Positions 19,367 to 29,398 of a stretch of 64,000 bases of DNA are shown here, one piece after another. Both the position numbers and the translations under genes were made by a program. The notes beneath the pieces were generated by a model. That model saw nothing but the letters and a program-made list of their open reading frames with translations, had not been told where the DNA came from and ran no database searches. How positions within the stretch are numbered: the first letter of the stretch is position 1; each line of letters opens with the position of its first letter. Source of the stretch: Azorinus chamasolen (lineage: Eukaryota; Mollusca; Bivalvia; Cardiida; Solecurtidae); the NCBI GenBank assembly GCA_963576725.1, contig OY755247.1, positions 18,627,957 through 18,691,956 on the forward strand. Reading direction: 5' to 3'.

Positions 19367-19613
19367 CCCTTTCCCTCATAAAAACGTGTTTTCACACATT
19401 TGCAAACAGAGTAGACCCAGATCAGACGGCTCCTTTAGGAGCCGTCTGATCAGAGTCTGCTCTGTTTGCTAATGGAATATGATAAGATCTGTTTCTTTAG
19501 TTTCCAAAATGGTTATAATGTTCCACCTTCCATATTTTATTACAACTATTTCGTTCATGAATATTCAGTAGGTATTGGAATTTGGTCTAAATATAGAACT
19601 GGGAAAGGGTTAA
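19363..19613 (-). mobile_element. HP2b MITE, complete
   Basis: TTAACCCTTTCCCTCAT to ACTGGGAAAGGGTTAA. Apex CTCCTTTAGGAG (19430-19441). Confidence 0.87.
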
Positions 19614-19659
19614 AACATGTATATAGTGCAAAGCAAAATTTTGTAAAAACTTAATTTGT

Positions 19660-20134
19660 TGTAATTCTGAAGGTTAATTAATTAGTTTGATTATTTGCTA
19701 TAATATTACATGGACACATGAATTTCTGGCCATGGCAGACACTGAATAATCATATCATACCATATCTATATTACATCATAAGCAAACAGCAGACTCCTAG
19801 AGGAGGCATCTGACCAGGGTCTGCTCTGTTTACTTATGATATAATGTGGATATGAGTCTACAGTTTCTGTCACAGTCCTGTGCTCATGAATCACTATTAA
19901 CCCATTACCTCATAGGCTATTTTTAGATACAACCTCTGAATAAATCTACCGAAAAGGAGCATTAACTAGAGAAAAGGAAATAGGAGCAAATGCTCTATTT
20001 ATCATAATGGTTTCACAAAGTGACTTTTACAGAGTCCTCAAAAATCAAATATGAGGGAATGGGTTAAAGTTAACCTAATTAATATGCATGATGCCATTAT
20101 TTCTTAGATGAATATTTATGGAGTAAAAGGTTGA
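19660..20134. mobile_element. Fold-back HP2a dimer split by HP1
   Basis: Left half in plus sense (GGCCATGGCAGACACTG, TCATAAGCAAACAGCAG), hairpin, then a minus-sense right half (CTCTGTTTACTTATGATA to GGAGTAAAAGGTTGA). The whole copy is therefore an inverted repeat rather than the usual asymmetric HP2a. Confidence 0.75.
19897..20067 (+). mobile_element. HP1 MITE with half a hairpin, nested
   Basis: TTAACCCATTACCTC to GAGGGAATGGGTTAA. The left hairpin arm is deleted: AGAAAAGGAAA joins directly to TAGGAGCAAATGCTC. Confidence 0.88.
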
Positions 20135-20148
20135 TGATTCTAAATAAC

Positions 20149-20384
20149 ACCAAACCATTTACCTCATGAATATTTATGCAAGAATCTATCATTTCAGGAA
20201 TATTCATGGACTGAATGTTTCTACTGGTATCTAAACAAGCCAACTTTTAGTCATGACAGAATCTTCAGAATCTGTTCTATTAGTTCCATAAGCAAACACA
20301 GCAGACTCATATCAGAGCTGTCTGATCAGGGTCTGCCGTGTTTGCCATGGCATTAAAAGATGGATCTATGGAGCAAAATGTTAA
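20149..20384 (+). mobile_element. HP2 MITE, diverged
   Basis: CCATTTACCTCATGAATATT to GGAGCAAAATGTTAA. The hairpin apex is lost (TATCAGAGCTGTCTGATC). Confidence 0.65.
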
Positions 20385-20628
20385 CCCTTTCCCAGTTTTT
20401 TGTTAATTTCAAATTTCAATACCTACTGAATATTCATGTACAAGATAGTTATAATGAAATATATACTGGAAGGTGGAACATTGTAGTCTATTTAGAAAAG
20501 TAAAGAAACAGATCTATCAAATTCCATAAGCAAACAGAGCAGACCCTTATCAGACGGCTCCAATAGGAGCCATCTGATCTGGGTCTACTCTGTTTGCAAA
20601 TGGTGTGAAACCGTGTTTATATATTAAA
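20381..20628 (+). mobile_element. HP2b MITE
   Basis: TTAACCCTTTCCCAG at a shared TTAA, hairpin apex GGCTCCAATAGGAGCC. The right end is eroded to TTTATATATTAA. Confidence 0.8.
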
Positions 20629-20925
20629 GAAATCAGCCTTTCCACAATGCACATGACAGTTTGTGTATAAAGACATATTGCATAATCAGAAACAAAGGAT
20701 GAGAAGTGACAGTAGCGTTGGCAAACGTTGTGAAATATTCATTACACCACTAATAATAATGTTTGTATAATGAATTAATCACATCCCTGCTGCTGCAGCA
20801 ATTACAGAAGCAATCTCACATCAGCACTGGTGGGACCACAATAAAAAATTAATTCCCATCACTAAGCAATTGTCATTTGCAAATTCTCAAAGATCTATCA
20901 CAGAGATCCAGATAAGATGTGTAAA

Positions 20926-21157
20926 TTAACCCTTTCCTCCATAAATACGCCTTTCTATGCCTCTGTAAAAGTCACATGTTGAAACCATTGTGATAAATAG
21001 AGCATTTGCCGCTATAGGAGCAATCCTCTATTTATCACAATGGTTTCAAATTACAAAATTCTAAAAATTTCTTTTCTATAGTTAATGCTCCTTTAATTTT
21101 CGGTAGATTTATTCAAAGAGGTTGGATCTAAAAATAGCCTATGAGGGAATGGGTTAA
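20926..21157 (-). mobile_element. HP1 MITE, complete
   Basis: TTAACCCTTTCCTCC to GAGGGAATGGGTTAA. Several hairpin mismatches (TGCCGCTATAGGAGCAATCC). Confidence 0.87.
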
Positions 21158-21187
21158 AACATTTTCAAGAATGACTTCTATAATGCT

Positions 21188-21305
21188 CAACCAAATCCCT
21201 AGAATTGTCTCGAAGAAACGATTCTAACGAGTGGTCACAACATAGGGTTTGGAGGAGAAATGAGGATTTTAGTATTTGGGTATGCACCTTTATTTGTTGC
21301 TCTGT
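21188..21305. repeat. PAL6, mostly right half
   Basis: ATTGTCTCGAAGAAACGATT is the apex region. GAGTGGTCACAACATAGGG and ATGCACCTTTATTTGTTGC follow. The left arm is largely missing. Confidence 0.7.
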
Positions 21306-21736
21306 ATCACAATCTCTTTTTCATCCAAAGTCTATCTTGTTGGTACTTGTGAAGACACCGATAAGACTGAAGTAAGATGTAGCTAGCTACAGATCTGGAT
21401 CAACAATGTCTACTAAACACAAAAACTTCAATGAAAGTTCCACACTTTTTGCAAAATACAAGTTAGGTTATGCTTAGCACGACTCAAGTTGAGATGACTT
21501 TCTCCCAGATAAAAAATCAAGTACTTAAAGTCATTCAAAGCATGTTTGGAACACTGCGGTTTGTGAGCAAAATCTTCCCTAGGGCCAGATTTATTTTAAT
21601 TTTCTAAAAAGGTCATCGTGCAGCAACATTCATTACTGGCTATTTCTGACTTTGAGGTACCAAATACTGATATTTTGCTCAGTTTTAACCCTTTGCTGGC
21701 TAAATTTTCAAAGTGTAATTGTTCATCATTGTTTAA
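21306..21736. other. No recognisable gene or complete repeat
   Basis: AT-rich. Short HP5-like pieces (AGATCTGGATCAACAATGTC) only. Confidence 0.45.
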
Positions 21737-21984
21737 TTAACCTTTTCCTTCGTATAATCGCCTTTTCACTCATTTGCAAAACAGATAAGACCCAGATCAG
21801 ACGGCTCCTATAGAGGCCATCTGATCAGGCTCTGCTCTGTTCGCTTTTGACATTATAAAGTTCTGATTCTAGTTATCGCAGAAGCATAAAAGCCCTCTGA
21901 TAAGATAACATAATAAATGTTCAGCTGATTAATATTCATGATAACATTATTTCTTATACCAATATTGAACAGCAAAAGGGTTAA
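21737..21984 (-). mobile_element. HP2c MITE, complete
   Basis: TTAACCTTTTCCTTCGTAT to ACAGCAAAAGGGTTAA. The second hairpin arm begins with GAGGCC, an apical mismatch. Confidence 0.83.
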
Positions 21985-22012
21985 CGATAGAGGCCAATAA
22001 GTATGAACAGCT

Positions 22013-22244
22013 TCAACCCTTCCCTCCATAAATACACCTTAAATCTACGCCTCTGTAAAAATCACCTGTTGAAACAATTGTGATAAAAAGAGCATTTGCT
22101 CCTATAGGAGCAAATGCTCTATTTATCACAATGATTTCAAACTACAAAATTCTAAAATTTTCCTTTTCTCTAGTTTATGCTCCTTTTCGGTAGAATTATT
22201 CAAAGAGGTTGTATAAAAAAAGAGCCTATGAGGTAATGGGTTAA
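22013..22244 (-). mobile_element. HP1 MITE, complete
   Basis: TCAACCCTTCCCTCC to GAGGTAATGGGTTAA. Palindrome with TATA apex. Confidence 0.87.
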
Positions 22245-22254
22245 GTAAGCTAGA

Positions 22255-22340
22255 GAACTTTGAATTAAAAACAGTGCACACCCTGATCAGAGAGCTCATC
22301 TTGGAGCACTCTGATCTGAATCTACACTGTTTACAAATGA
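22255..22340 (+). repeat. HP8 hairpin
   Basis: AAAACAGTGCACACCCTGAT, GAGAGCTCATCTTGGAGC and TCTACACTGTTTACAAATG. Confidence 0.6.
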
Positions 22341-22442
22341 AAGTTTGTTAATTTCTCACATTTAAAGGACTGAGAGCATAGAAACAGAAAACTAATAACT
22401 TTGATAACATTTTGGAACCAGAATTATGAAAATTTCAGTTCT

Positions 22443-22610
22443 TAACCCTTTCCCTGTTCTATGTTTATTGTAAATTTCAATACCTACTGAATATTCATGG
22501 ACAAAATAGTGATAATGAAATATTGAAGGTGGAACATTGTAACCATTTTAGAAAGTAAAGAAAACAGTTCTTTCAAATTCCATTAGCAAACAGAGCAGAC
22601 CCTGATCAGA
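22443..22610 (+). mobile_element. HP2b MITE, cut at the hairpin
   Basis: A complete left half from TTAACCCTTTCCCTGTTC to GCAGACCCTGATCAGACC. Everything right of the apex is missing. Confidence 0.8.
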
Positions 22611-22700
22611 CCCTTCAAATGTCAGGAAATGAGAGTGAAGAGAACTGCTAGAGAAGCTCTCTTATAAGTGTCTGCACTGCTCGTCATTCAAAATCCTCCA
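22611..22700 (-). repeat. HP8-like fragment
   Basis: GCTAGAGAAGCTCTC and GTGTCTGCACTGCTCGTCAT followed by TCAAAATCCTCCAG, which recurs after other HP8 hairpins. Confidence 0.5.
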
Positions 22701-22713
22701 GACAATGTAATTA

Positions 22714-23085
22714 CAGTAAAGTCTCTCTATAACGGCCACTAAATTGTGTATATTGTAGTTGGTATTTAGAGCAGATGGCTGCTTAACCCTTTCCTCTATA
22801 GGTTATTTTTAGATACAACCTATTTGAATGAATCTACCCAAAAGGAGCAATTACTAGAGAAAAGTAAAATTTTAGAATTTTGTAGTTTGAAACCATTGTG
22901 ATAAATAGAGCATTTGCTCCTATAGGAGCAAAATTAATGCTCTATTTATCACAATGGTTTCAATGGGTGATTTTTACAGAGGCATAGAAAGGCGTATTTA
23001 TGGAGGAAAGGGTTAAAAGCAGCCACCTGCCTTCAGCACAAAATACTTGATGTAATTTAGTGGTCGTTATAGAGAGGTTTTACTG
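22714..23085. mobile_element. PG1 MITE whose hairpin is replaced by HP1
   Basis: CAGTAAAGTCTCTCTATAAC to GAGGTTTTACTG with TA either side. Left flank reaches GATGGCTGC-TTAA and the right flank resumes TTAA-AAGCAGCCACC. The PG1 palindrome between its own two TTAA sites is gone and an HP1 stands in its place. Confidence 0.85.
22783..23016 (+). mobile_element. HP1 MITE, complete, nested in PG1
   Basis: TTAACCCTTTCCTCTATAGG to GGAGGAAAGGGTTAA. The right hairpin arm has a TTAA-containing insertion (GCAAAATTAATGCTC). Confidence 0.88.
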
Positions 23086-23163
23086 TATTTCATACCAGGC
23101 ATAAAGGGTGAATCACATGGTGCAAACAAGGTTCTATCAATTGGAAATGTGTTGGCTTAAATT

Positions 23164-23590
23164 TTACCCTTCAATACTCCATAAATACACATTTTAACCC
23201 TTTTTTAGACACAACCTCTTTGAATGAATCTACCCAAAAGGAGCATTTACTAGAGAAAAGTAAAATTTTAGAATTTTGTAGTTTGAAGCAAATGCTCTAT
23301 TTATCACAATGGTTTCAAGAAGTGGCTATTACAGAGGCGTAGAAAGGCGTATTTATGGAGGAAAGGGTTAACACCTCTGCATATTGAGTAGACTCAAATC
23401 AGATGGCTCCTATAGGACTCGTCTAATCTGGGTCTGCTCTGTTTACTTATGAAATAATATAGATCTGAGGCTGACATTCTACAGTTTCTGGCAAAATTTG
23501 CTGTGTTCATTAGAAATTATTAAAATTAATCTCAGGAATAGTCATGATGTCATTATTTCTTACATGACTATTCATGGAGTTAAGGATTAT
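23164..23590 (-). mobile_element. HP2a MITE split by HP1
   Basis: TTTACCCTTCAATACTCC and AATACACATT, then HP1, then CACCTCTGCATATTGAG, hairpin GGCTCCTATAGGACTC, and ATTCATGGAGTTAAGG. Confidence 0.75.
23194..23371 (+). mobile_element. HP1 MITE with half a hairpin, nested
   Basis: TTAACCCTTTTTTAGACAC to GGAGGAAAGGGTTAA. GTAGTTTGA joins directly to AGCAAATGCTC, so the left arm is deleted. Confidence 0.87.
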
Positions 23591-24226
23591 TGGTGACAAA
23601 AAAAAAATGAAAATGATAATTCCAAAATGATAAGAAATATGGAAAACATGTGAGAAGTGACAGTACCAATGAAATCAACTGCTCTTTCTCAGAGAAAAAT
23701 GTGTTCCAATAATAGTTTTATGGCTTCTCAGTCCCCTACCAGCAATCTCTGGAGTGTGAAATCCGAAATTACAAATAGAGGCTTCCCTTTGTCACCATAG
23801 AAACAAACACTATCTAACTCTTAGCATGTTTATCAAATTTTGTACTCAAAATTATCATCTTAACTTCTCTATTTAAATTTTACTTTCTAAGAAAACCATC
23901 AAGTGACAAATAATTTGCATACCTATGTGACACCAATTTCCTTTAGCGCTTGATCTGATTCAAATTGTTAAGAAAGGTTATCACATTTTGACCCCAGCTT
24001 GATAAAGTTTAAATCAAAACCAGCCACTTGGGTCCTGAAGCAAGAGCAATTTCCTCTTCATAAACATTGTCAATTTGTTGGAAACAACTGGGTAAGAAAA
24101 ATGCTTTTAGTTTTTTTAGTGGAATCAAGTAAAACAAATATTGAATTTCATCAAAAACAGTCTGGATTGACCACTAAATGTGACCTTCACCTTTGAAATT
24201 CTGGAGAGTAGGCTAATACCCACTAC
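23591..24226. other. No recognisable gene; weak HP5 relic
   Basis: Mostly unidentified AT-rich sequence. About 23915-23970 (TTGATCTGATTCAAATTG and GGTTATCAC) resembles an HP5 arm. The short frame at 23999-24196 resembles nothing I know. Confidence 0.45.
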
Positions 24227-24259
24227 TTAACCCTTTCCCTTTTAAATATTCATTAAGTA
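24227..24259 (+). repeat. HP2 left-end fragment
   Basis: TTAACCCTTTCCCTTTTAAA and TATTCATTAAGTA, then cut by the next element. Confidence 0.55.
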
Positions 24260-24621
24260 CAGTGCTCCCTCCCTACAACGGCCCTCTCAATAACGATTCC
24301 CTCCTTACAACAACGCATGTCGCTGTTTCCGAAACAACATGGCTCCAGAAACAACTTTTTTCCATCGTATTTTCTTTATGCCTCCATCAAACCCTTTGTT
24401 GTGACCACTCTTTAGAATCGTCACTTTGTGACGATTCTAAACAGTGGTCACAACATAGGGTTTGATAGAGGCATAATGGTTTTAGTTCTCAAAATACACC
24501 TTATCTGGGAATCTGTAAACAAGCTAATTATGTTTGATTTTCCCTCCCTATAACAACTCCCTCTGAACAACACATACAATCTTTGTACCCCAAAGGGTGT
24601 CCTTGTAGAGAAGGAGCACTG
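24260..24621. mobile_element. PG-type MITE with different ends and nested PAL6
   Basis: CAGTGCTCCCTCCCTACAAC to TAGAGAAGGAGCACTG between TA dinucleotides. A second CCCTCCCTATAACAACTCCC stretch lies near 24541. The style is that of pogo/Tigger terminal repeats, but the words differ from PG1-PG4. PAL6 sits inside. Confidence 0.72.
24361..24515. mobile_element. PAL6 palindromic element, nested
   Basis: TTGTGACCACTCTTTAGAAT, apex CGTCACTTTGTGACG, then the mirror ATTCTAAACAGTGGTCACAA and CATAGGGTTTG. Flanks GCCTCCATCAAACC and its mirror extend the symmetry. Confidence 0.82.
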
Positions 24622-24786
24622 TAGCAGTATTGTCTGCCTTCTAAGAGTGGGTGATGTTGGGTCGGTATAGTTCGATTTTGAGCTGTGACCTTTAGGACCA
24701 GTCCACCCGTAGAGGTAAAATGCGTCACAAACCATGTATTTGTTCAGGAGTTACCTGTGGTAATACAGACAAGTAATAAGCATATA

Positions 24787-24990
24787 CAGTAAAACCTCTC
24801 TATAATGGCCACTAAATTGTGTTAATTAGTTGGTATTTTGGGCAGGTGACTGCTTAAAGCAAGGTGAAAATTAAACAATACGCTCCTATAGGAGCGTTCT
24901 GTTTTACTTTCACCTTGCTTTAAGCAGTCACCTGCATTTAGCACAAAATACTTCATGTAATTTAGTGGCTGTTATAGAGAGGTTTTTCTG
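24787..24990. mobile_element. PG1 MITE, complete
   Basis: CAGTAAAACCTCTCTATAAT to GAGGTTTTTCTG with TA either side. The left hairpin arm is slightly decayed (AAATTAAACAATACGC). Confidence 0.87.
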
Positions 24991-25238
24991 TATATACTAA
25001 TACTGCATGATTACTATGAGCTTCTTGTGACAACAATTGTCCACTTACCCATAAATTAGAATGGTTGCAACTTCTATAAATAGAAAAGTGCAGTCACGGC
25101 TCAGCACTCGAAATCGAACTATAGTAATATTGGTCCAAGGACACATTGTCCTAGGGTGACATTATGACTGTGACCTGAAAGACTGACCCAATTAGTCTTC
25201 TAAGTATCGTAATGTACTGCATGCAAGTTTTTCGGTTG

Positions 25239-25440
25239 TTAACCCTTTCCTTCATATGAACATAGTTTTCATGCCTTATTTGCAACAAGAGTAAGACCAA
25301 GATCAGATGGCTTACAGGATCAGGATCTGCTCCGTTTGCTTATAGAATTCTATAGATCTGATTTTACAGTTTCTACCATAGTGAAAAATCCATTTACCAG
25401 TTTTATTTTATTGCTTCTGTCCACGAATACTAATGAGGTG
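25239..25440 (-). mobile_element. HP2b/c MITE, right end lost
   Basis: TTAACCCTTTCCTTCATATG, diverged hairpin (GATGGCTTACAGGATC), GATCTGATTTTACAG, and CTTCTGTCCACGAATACTAA near the lost end. Confidence 0.7.
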
Positions 25441-25955
25441 ATATAAAATGTTGAATAATAATAAATAATTAGAAAATTGTGTCTGTAAGAAAGTGAGGCC
25501 AACGTGGTGGTGCTTGCAGTACCTGCACGTAAAATTCCTAATATTTTACATATTTTTCTTGTTGTGTGGGTTGGGTGCTTGAAGGTGAACAAGAGCAACA
25601 CAAGCGGGTGCAACGCTCGTCTGTCGTCATTGTCAAGATGAACATGCATACCAAAAATGAAGGTTGTAAATGAAAAATTGAAGAAGTTATGGTCAACGTT
25701 AAGATTTCGGATGACTACAACGACGACGACAATGATGACACCAGGGTTACGACAATAGTTCGTGATTTCTTCGAAACAGACTAGCTAAAAATTGCTGATT
25801 CCAAAGACAAATACATTTATGTACATGTCTCTGCTCATCCCGAGTATATTATAAACACTTCATGGTATGGTCAAAGCATTGTTCTTTTCAAATCAGCATG
25901 ACACCTCAAACAATCTTAGTTGTCTAATGTTGAAATTTGTTCTATTTTCCCCTCC
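25441..25955. other. Mostly unidentified; possible bivalve-type repeat
   Basis: GAAAAATTGAAGAAGTTATG and GACTACAACGACGACGACAA (25669-25735) look like part of a dispersed repeat in which a GAAGTTATGG block precedes a GGACGAC run, but only one copy is in view. No convincing coding frame. Confidence 0.4.
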
Positions 25956-26039
25956 TAGAGACATTTTCGTTCAAAATCAAATATTTCCCATTTTTCCATC
26001 CTACGTAGAGACATTTTCGTTCAAAATCAAATATTTTCC
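25956..26039. repeat. 50-bp tandem duplication
   Basis: TAGAGACATTTTCGTTCAAA and the following ATCAAATATT occur at 25956 and again at 26006, nearly identical. Confidence 0.85.
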
Positions 26040-26305
26040 ATATTGCTAGGACAAGAAATAAATAGAAACTGTCTCAGAGATACTGTCAATCTTTCTAATG
26101 CAGATTATGGTAATTAAGCCCAGCTGTGTGAAATGCCATAGGTGTTCTTCCCATAATTAAGTTGTCTGGCTATTACATGAAGAAAACTTAATATTCATTC
26201 AAATGAAGAGTTTGAAAAAAATGGACTGATATTAGCCAACTTAAAAAATAATGCCTGCTAAAACTTCTGATTCATTACAACTTTAACTTACTTTTGACAA
26301 GATGA

Positions 26306-27460
26306 GTAAATTAAAATATTTTTAAAAAATAACTTCACCAACCCTATGCTGTGACCACTCTTTTGAATCACAGGGGTCTGGACCGCTTCATGGGGGTCTA
26401 TATGTACTATATAATAACAAGGGTTCCAACTAGCAGAACGGATATCCGTGTACCACGAGTACAAATATGACTGTAACTCTTACAATTCAAATGATAATTT
26501 CGTAATTCTTTCGGCTATTAAAAGCCAATATATTTTTCTATCAAATGAATATAATCTTATAACGGTAACTTATGAACAAGTATCAATCCAACAATGATTT
26601 TCTCAAAATTTCACGAGTTTTTTGGGTCATTGACAAACGTTCGTTCACCCCGGTTTCACTATATCACAGCAATAACCTGGCAATTTGCAGTTAAACAAAT
26701 GGCGTGGTTCAATAAAACGAATAAATTCTATCGCCCACCTCCAATATTTAGTCCCCAGCATCAAAAGAATGATGTAAAACTAGCGAGTTTTGTCAGTTTG
26801 CTTCAAATCGTCGAGGAAGGAGCCATTGTACGTGACGTCACGGATTTTCCAACTTTTCCTTCGCTCATCCAATGAAATGGCTCCATTCAAATTTGTTGCA
26901 AAATGGCACCATCCGGAATAGAAACATAACGACAGACGGAAAGGCCGCTGTTGCTAGTTGCTTGCTTATTTAGATGACAAAACAAATGGAGATTGGTGAT
27001 ATAATTGGGTTGTTTTATTGAACCACGCCATCTTTTGAACTGAAAATCGCCAGGTTATGGCTGTGATATAGTGAAACCGGGGTGAACGAACGTTTGTCAA
27101 TGACCCAGAAAACACGTTAAATTTTGAGAAAATCATTGTTGGATTGATAATTGTGTATAAGTTACCGTCAGAAGATTATATTTAATCGATAGTAAAATAT
27201 ATTGGCTTTCAATACCCGAAAGAATTACAAAATTATCATCGAAATAGCAAGAGTTACATTCATATTTGTATTTGTGGTACACGGAGATCCGTTCTGCTAG
27301 TTGGAACCCTTGTTATTATATAGTACATATAGACCCCCATGAAGCGGTCCAGACCCCTGTGTTTTGAATCACCTCAAAGAGATGATTCTAAAGAGTGGTC
27401 ACAACATAGGATTTGGTGGAGGAATGAAGATTTTAGTTATCTGAGTATGCACATTCATTT
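26306..27460. mobile_element. PAL6 element split by a 993-bp transposon
   Basis: Left arm 26306-26360 (CACCAACCCTATGCTGTGAC) and right arm 27370-27460 (CACCTCAAAGAGATGATTC, GTGGTCACAACATAGG). Removing the insert with one copy of TTTTGAAT restores a normal PAL6 palindrome. Confidence 0.88.
26369..27361. mobile_element. Long-inverted-repeat DNA transposon, 8-bp duplication
   Basis: A 993-bp element whose ends are CACAGGGGTCTGGACC and GGTCCAGACCCCTGTG. The inverted repeats extend about 360 bp each side (to about 26740 and from about 26990) with moderate divergence between arms. It is flanked by an exact 8-bp direct repeat TTTTGAAT (26361-26368, 27362-27369). An 8-bp duplication with CAGGGGTC-like ends fits hAT superfamily members; P-type elements also make 8 bp, so the class is inferred. 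The unique middle (about 26741-26989) holds a perfect CRE (TGACGTCA, 26833-26840), a CCAAT (26869) and AAAATGGC (26900), perhaps a relic promoter. No transposase frame. Confidence 0.87.
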
Positions 27461-27499
27461 GTAGATCTGTTTTGATTTGTTAAAACTTTTGAGAAACAA

Positions 27500-27615
27500 T
27501 TTAACTGAATGTCAAACAGCTTGGATCCTGATGAGATGGAAAGTCACTTGGCATCTCATCTGGAGCTAAGCTATTTGCAACAACCAGTAAGGCCATGTTT
27601 AGCAGATGAAGGGTC
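27500..27615. repeat. HP5 copy, partial
   Basis: GTCAAACAGCTTGGATCCTG, GATGAGATGG ... GGCATCTCATCTGGAG and AGCTATTTGC. The ends are eroded. Confidence 0.6.
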
Positions 27616-27647
27616 AAAGTAATCCGTGATTTTCAAGTACAAGTACA

Positions 27648-28065
27648 TTAACCCCTTCCTCCATAAATACGCTTTTCTACGCCTCTATAATAGTCACTTT
27701 TTGAAACTACAGTAGAACCCCTCTAATGCAACCACTTAATGAATAAACATCGATGTCTTTATAAGCAGGTGGTTGCTTAATGCAGGGCAAAAGTAATGCA
27801 GAAAGCTCCTCTAGGAGCTTTCTGCATTACTTTAGTCCTGCATTAAGTGACCACCTGCATCTAGCACCCAGAATAATATCTCTTTTAGGTGGTCGCATTA
27901 GCGGGGTTTTACTGTATTGGGATAAATAGAGCATTTGCTCCATAGAAATATTTATTACAATTTATCACAATTCCAACATTTTCCTTTTCCCTAGTAAATG
28001 CTCCTTTTTGGTAGATTCATTCAAAGAGATTGGGTCTAAAAATAGCATATGGAGGAAAGGGTTAA
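27648..28065 (-). mobile_element. HP1 MITE split by PG2
   Basis: TTAACCCCTTCCTCC to GGAGGAAAGGGTTAA. PG2 sits at GAAAC-TA/TA-TTGGGATAAAT. The host hairpin is otherwise damaged (TGCTCCATAGAAATATTTA). Confidence 0.85.
27710..27914. mobile_element. PG2 MITE, complete, nested in HP1
   Basis: CAGTAGAACCCCTCTAATGC to GCGGGGTTTTACTG between TA/TA. Apex AGCTCCTCTAGGAGCT. Confidence 0.89.
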
Positions 28066-28208
28066 ACATTGATAATATTTTTAAAATAGGCTTGATTTCA
28101 TCATGTAACAGACTGTTTGACTTTGAAGCACAATGCTCTCAGCATAACATGGAAATTCCAGGACTAACTGATCACCAAAATATAAGGACAATAGGATTGG
28201 GCAAAGTT

Positions 28209-28325
28209 TTTAACCCTTTCCCTCATATAAACCCCTTTTCACAGATTTGCAAACAGAGTAGACCCACAGATCAGACAGCTCCTATATATCAGGGTCTGCT
28301 CTGTCTGCTAATGGAATTTGAATTT
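28209..28325 (-). mobile_element. HP2b MITE, right half lost
   Basis: TTAACCCTTTCCCTCAT through a shortened hairpin (CTCCTATATATCAGGG) to GCTAATGGAATTTG. Confidence 0.75.
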
Positions 28326-28329
28326 GTCA

Positions 28330-28400
28330 AAACATAGGCTTTGCTGGAGAAATGAAGTTATTCTTGAAAATGTTTTAATTTATACAATCTTATCTGGACC
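28330..28400. repeat. PAL6 right-arm fragment
   Basis: AAAACATAGGCTTTGCTGGA, GAAATGAAGTTATTC and CTTATCTGGACCTCTG, as at 57.4 kb. Confidence 0.6.
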
Positions 28401-28496
28401 TCTGATACATATTTCATTTTGTAACTACATTGCTATTTTGGCTGTTGTACTGAAAGGAAATCCATGTAAACAGCAGCTTTTGCAGTGCATTACAAT

Positions 28497-28730
28497 TTAA
28501 CCCTTTACCCGATAGAAAAGCCTTTTCACATAATTGCAAATAGAGCTCCTTCAGGAGCCATCTGATCAGGGTCTGCTTGGTTTGCTTATGGAATTATATA
28601 GATGATCTGATTCTACAATTTCTGCCACATCCAAAATATCCAGTATTCATACACCATTATAAAAATTCAGCTAATAAATATTCATGATGACATTATTTCT
28701 TTCATAAATATTCATCAGATAAAAGGTTAA
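28497..28730 (-). mobile_element. HP2c MITE, short hairpin arm
   Basis: TTAACCCTTTACCCG to AGATAAAAGGTTAA. One arm runs AATAGAGCTCCTTCAGGAGC, having lost its middle. Confidence 0.82.
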
Positions 28731-28817
28731 ACAAATACAGCACCTAATAAAACTGAAAAACAAGCTTCTTTTGCGGTGGTTTCCAAAAATGACATAAAAC
28801 AAACCCGTTCCTTTGTC

Positions 28818-29031
28818 TTAACTCTTTGCACGCTAGCGGCCAAACTGTGATTACCTATGCAAACAGTTTGGATCCAGATGAGACGCCGCATAATGCAGCG
28901 TCTCATCAGGATCCAAACTCTTTGTCATCTTGATCATATTTTTGGAAAGAAATTAGAGAAAAATTATTTTAAGAATTGAAGCAGACGACAATTGTTGCAG
29001 ACCAAAAATTACTTAGCGTGCAAAGAGTTAA
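28818..29031 (+). mobile_element. HP5 MITE, complete (reference copy)
   Basis: A 214-bp element with TTAACTCTTTGCACGCTA and TAGCGTGCAAAGAGTTAA ends, long exact inverted repeats including TTAA. The palindrome at about 28860-28925 reads GCAAACAGTTTGGATCCAG, ATGAGACGCCGCATAATGC, then AGCGTCTCATCAGGATCC. The loop lacks the CTCCTNNAGGAG sequence of the other families. The asymmetric right half contains GCAGACGACAATTGTTGCAG. Non-coding, TTAA-flanked, so probably piggyBac-type. Confidence 0.9.
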
Positions 29032-29092
29032 TATCTTGATGTTAATATTGTCAATCATACACTCGCTGACAATATAATCTAGCGATAGAATA

Positions 29093-29240
29093 CCCTAAAC
29101 CATTGAATGCAGAAAATGAGTGTAATGGCATTTTGGCAACAATGTAGACCCAGATCAGAGGGCTCCATTTGATTAAGGTTTGCATTGTTTGTCATTCAAG
29201 CTCCTCTGGAAAAATTAAGTCTCTCATACACAATAGACTA
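29093..29240 (-). repeat. HP8 copy
   Basis: TTGAATGCAGAAAATGAG, AACAATGTAGACCCAGATC, GAGGGCTCCATTTGATT and TGTTTGTCATTCAAG. One arm is shortened. Confidence 0.6.
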
Positions 29241-29249
29241 TATAGTTGA

Positions 29250-29398
29250 ACAGGGTCTGCTGTTTGCTTAAATGAAATTATAATTGACATGACTTTACAG
29301 TTTTGATCAATACCAAAATAAGGTGTGTACAAATTCAGCTAATAAATATTCATGATGTCATTATATCTAACACAAATATGCAGCAGGGAAAGGGTTAA
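29250..29398 (-). mobile_element. HP2c MITE, left end lost
   Basis: Begins in the hairpin at CAGGGTCTGCTGTTTGC and ends GCAGGGAAAGGGTTAA. Confidence 0.78.

Noticed and set aside
26594..26875. 93-codon frame inside the 993-bp transposon
   Set aside because: It spans the inverted repeat and unique middle, with no catalytic motif and no partner exon. The opposite arm has the same sequence inverted.
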